NCBI GenBank assembly: GCA_020351835.1
Contig: CP070669.1
Coordinates: 1,033,297 to 1,075,390 of the forward strand
Source: Nitrospirota bacterium
GTDB taxonomy: Bacteria; Nitrospirota; Thermodesulfovibrionia; Thermodesulfovibrionales; BMS3Bbin05
DNA: 42,094 nucleotides
Reading direction: 5' to 3'
Shown: positions 40,543-42,094 of the stretch, piece after piece
Numbering within the stretch: position 1 is the first letter of the stretch
How the letters are laid out: each line of letters begins with the position of its first letter
Program-made: the position numbers and the translations under genes
The notes under the pieces: model-generated
Databases searched by the model: none
Seen by the model: only the letters and a program-made list of their open reading frames with translations
Told to the model about the DNA's origin: nothing

Positions 40543-41583
40543 TCAGCCAAGGTAGCCGTAAATGGTCTCTAGCCGGAAAAGGATCCCGGGGATCGCCTCA
40601 TAATCCTTATCATCAGACCACTTGATCTGTGGTGCAACCTCTAAGAACAACCAATCCTTCCAGACGTTCCTTCTGTATCTGATAACAAGGGCTGTCTGGT
40701 GGAGATGGTTGTACGGTTCTGTCTGGAAATTGTTTATCCACTGATATGCAAGCGCACTCTTTTTGTCCAGTGACTGAAATACCGATGCTGCAAGCGTATA
40801 GAAAAAGCCCTCCTCATGCTCGAACCATTCACCTTGAGTGCTTGCGCGAAACAGAAGTATGTCGGTCAAAGGCCTGTCGAAGTCAATGCCTGCCTTGGAA
40901 CTCCATCCATCCGCTGTATCCCACGAGAGCTGTGGGATCATTCGTACCTTCCAGTTGCCGAGGCCTTCCAACTGCTTATATCGGGCAGTCAAAGATAGCT
41001 GAGGGCTATCGTATTTGACAAACACACCCGCACCGAGCGAAAGATTTTGTCTCAGCTTATCAATAAGAAAATAGGAAAGTCCGATGTTCAGGTCCTGCCT
41101 GGTATCCTGGCCTGTCTGGTCAAGATTGTCAACATTTGTTATATCTACCAGGCCGGACTCAATATCCGGATCTCCCGCAACTACGAGGCGCAGCCTTCTA
41201 TTAGTATCAGGAAGAATGAGCCTTAGGCTGGCATTTACATCATATACTGCGTGCTCATTCTTTTCGAAGAATGAATCAAATCGCAATCTCAGGCTTGACC
41301 TGTTCTCTTCCCTCTCAAATCTCTCATCATAAAAGAAAGAGTCGAACCAGCGAGCGGTTCCTACCACTGTGCGGGATATCCTCAAATGGGTCCTATCAAT
41401 GATCCCGGGTTCGGGATCCTGACTTTCTGGATAAGCTTCTTCGGCCCATGCACATTGAATAGCGGCCCAGGGTCCCGGAAACAATACATGAACAGGTAAT
41501 AGCAACAATACAATGTAAATTATTGCACCCGGTAAATGCTTTGGGCTTATATTTGTTTTAAAGTATTTATTTTCTGTGGGCAT
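40543..41583 (-). CDS. Putative outer-membrane beta-barrel protein
   Basis: About 346 residues from the ATG at 41583, which overlaps the rsmA end by 17 bases and has GAGG just upstream; a longer frame to 41640 lies inside rsmA. A long signal sequence (hydrophobic core AIIYIVLLLLPVHVLF, cleavage near AWA-EE) precedes a chain of alternating amphipathic strands with many Arg/Asp/Trp (SLRLRFDSFF, ASLRLILP, LALAYQWINNF, DWLFLEVAPQIKW), ending LETIYGYLG. This fits an outer-membrane barrel, with no assigned family or substrate. It is co-oriented with rsmA. Confidence 0.65.
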   Translation of the reverse strand: MPTENKYFKTNISPKHLPGAIIYIVLLLLPVHVLFPGPWAAIQCAWAEEAYPESQDPEPGIIDRTHLRISRTVVGTARWFDSFFYDERFEREENRSSLRLRFDSFFEKNEHAVYDVNASLRLILPDTNRRLRLVVAGDPDIESGLVDITNVDNLDQTGQDTRQDLNIGLSYFLIDKLRQNLSLGAGVFVKYDSPQLSLTARYKQLEGLGNWKVRMIPQLSWDTADGWSSKAGIDFDRPLTDILLFRASTQGEWFEHEEGFFYTLAASVFQSLDKKSALAYQWINNFQTEPYNHLHQTALVIRYRRNVWKDWLFLEVAPQIKWSDDKDYEAIPGILFRLETIYGYLG

Positions 41584-42094
41584 GATCCTCAGTTTCGCTC
41601 TTTTTTTCGTATAATGTGTTCGATAGCGATGCAAATTCATTCATCGATAATGTCTCCGGGCGCCTTGATGGGTCTATCCCCGCATCTTCTAATATCGTCC
41701 TGATGTCAGGCTGGATATTTCTTAATGAATTCGACAGCATCTTTCTCCTGTTCGCAAAGGAGCTTTTGATTATCGTTCGAAAGAGCTCCGGGTCCGTCAG
41801 TTCAACAGGAGGGACCTCATACCGGTCTATCCTTATCACGGCCGAATCTACCTTCGGCCTTGGTCTGAACGCGCCTGCAGGTATTGTAAATAGCATACTT
41901 ACATCACCGTAATACTGGACCATCAGTGACAGCACCCCATAGCTCTTGCTCCCCGGCCCCGCAACGATCCTTTCAGCCACCTCCTTCTGTATCGTCAGGG
42001 TCATTGAGGTCAGCCTGTTATCGTCTTCGATCAGCTTAAAGATGATGGGTGTGGTTATATAGTATGGAATATTTGCAATGACTTTGAACGGCCC
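41567..42094 (-). CDS. rsmA: 16S rRNA dimethyladenosine transferase RsmA/KsgA (partial, start outside window)
   Basis: The frame stays open to the window edge, so the 5' part is missing; 175 residues are present. Motif IV NIPYYITTPIIFKL is visible near 42060, followed by MTLTIQKEVAERIVAGPGSKSYGVLSLMVQYY, VPAGAF-like IPAGAFRPRPKVDSAVIRI, and the C-terminal helical domain SSFANRRKMLSNSL. The enzyme dimethylates the two adjacent adenosines in helix 45 of 16S rRNA. The stop overlaps the start of the beta-barrel gene. Confidence 0.95.
   Translation of the reverse strand, partial: GPFKVIANIPYYITTPIIFKLIEDDNRLTSMTLTIQKEVAERIVAGPGSKSYGVLSLMVQYYGDVSMLFTIPAGAFRPRPKVDSAVIRIDRYEVPPVELTDPELFRTIIKSSFANRRKMLSNSLRNIQPDIRTILEDAGIDPSRRPETLSMNEFASLSNTLYEKKSETEDHAHRK

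Noticed and set aside
1-42094. CRISPR arrays, tRNA or rRNA genes, insertion sequences
   Set aside because: I saw no regularly spaced repeats, no transposase frame and no recognisable tRNA or rRNA sequence.

Overview
The window comes from a Gram-negative (diderm) bacterium. Outer-membrane features include a B12 TonB-dependent receptor with a TonB protein, two predicted beta-barrel proteins, a lipoprotein and many signal peptides. Arg is often AGG/AGA and Ile often ATA. The isolated F0 pair atpB-atpE, with a signal-peptide-bearing c subunit, plus sigma-54 regulation and a large chemotaxis operon, recall Desulfobacterota, Nitrospirota or Omnitrophota. This is inference; no rRNA is present to settle it.

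Layout. 1-1863: the tail of a histidine kinase, a good sigma-54 promoter match (190-205), a beta-barrel protein and a periplasmic helical protein. 1946-10351: a compact chemotaxis operon (MCP, CheW, CheR, receiver, CheA, CheB, receiver, CheX, CheY). 10377-14883: a pilin-like lipoprotein, atpB-atpE, a metallo-beta-lactamase-fold hydrolase, a FolD-like protein, a PilZ protein and endonuclease III. 14972-24268: a tandem DUF1059 protein, then a cobalamin riboswitch controlling a B12 import and lower-ligand assembly operon (btuB, btuF, btuC, btuD, tonB, Cys-rich protein, cobU, cobT, cobS, cobC). 24357-29231: dUTPase, a Ca2+-type P-type ATPase, a DUF2391 membrane protein, and a LapA-like/MscS pair on the minus strand. 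29380-38821: the accessory-looking part (below). 38901-42094: ferric-reductase-like flavoprotein, a 30-residue membrane peptide, a beta-barrel protein and the 3' part of rsmA.

The most unusual segment is 29380-38821. A sigma-54 activator with a degenerate receiver (Asp replaced by Glu) starts a plus-strand run with a small protein kinase-like gene, a D-Ala-D-Ala-ligase-like ATP-grasp fused to a degenerate M20 peptidase-like domain, a gamma-glutamyltranspeptidase without signal peptide, and an N-formylglutamate amidohydrolase. Divergently, behind a near-consensus sigma-54 promoter, lie a 42-residue Lys-rich protein, an exported Glu/Met repeat protein and a methyltransferase/ATP-grasp fusion whose ribosome binding site can be masked by an alternative RNA hairpin. 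Together these look like a regulated amide-ligase/amide-hydrolase system for an unknown small molecule or peptide.

Smaller oddities are a FolD lacking two catalytic residues, an endonuclease III with one cluster Cys replaced by His, and an ATP synthase c subunit carrying a Na+-type ligand set.
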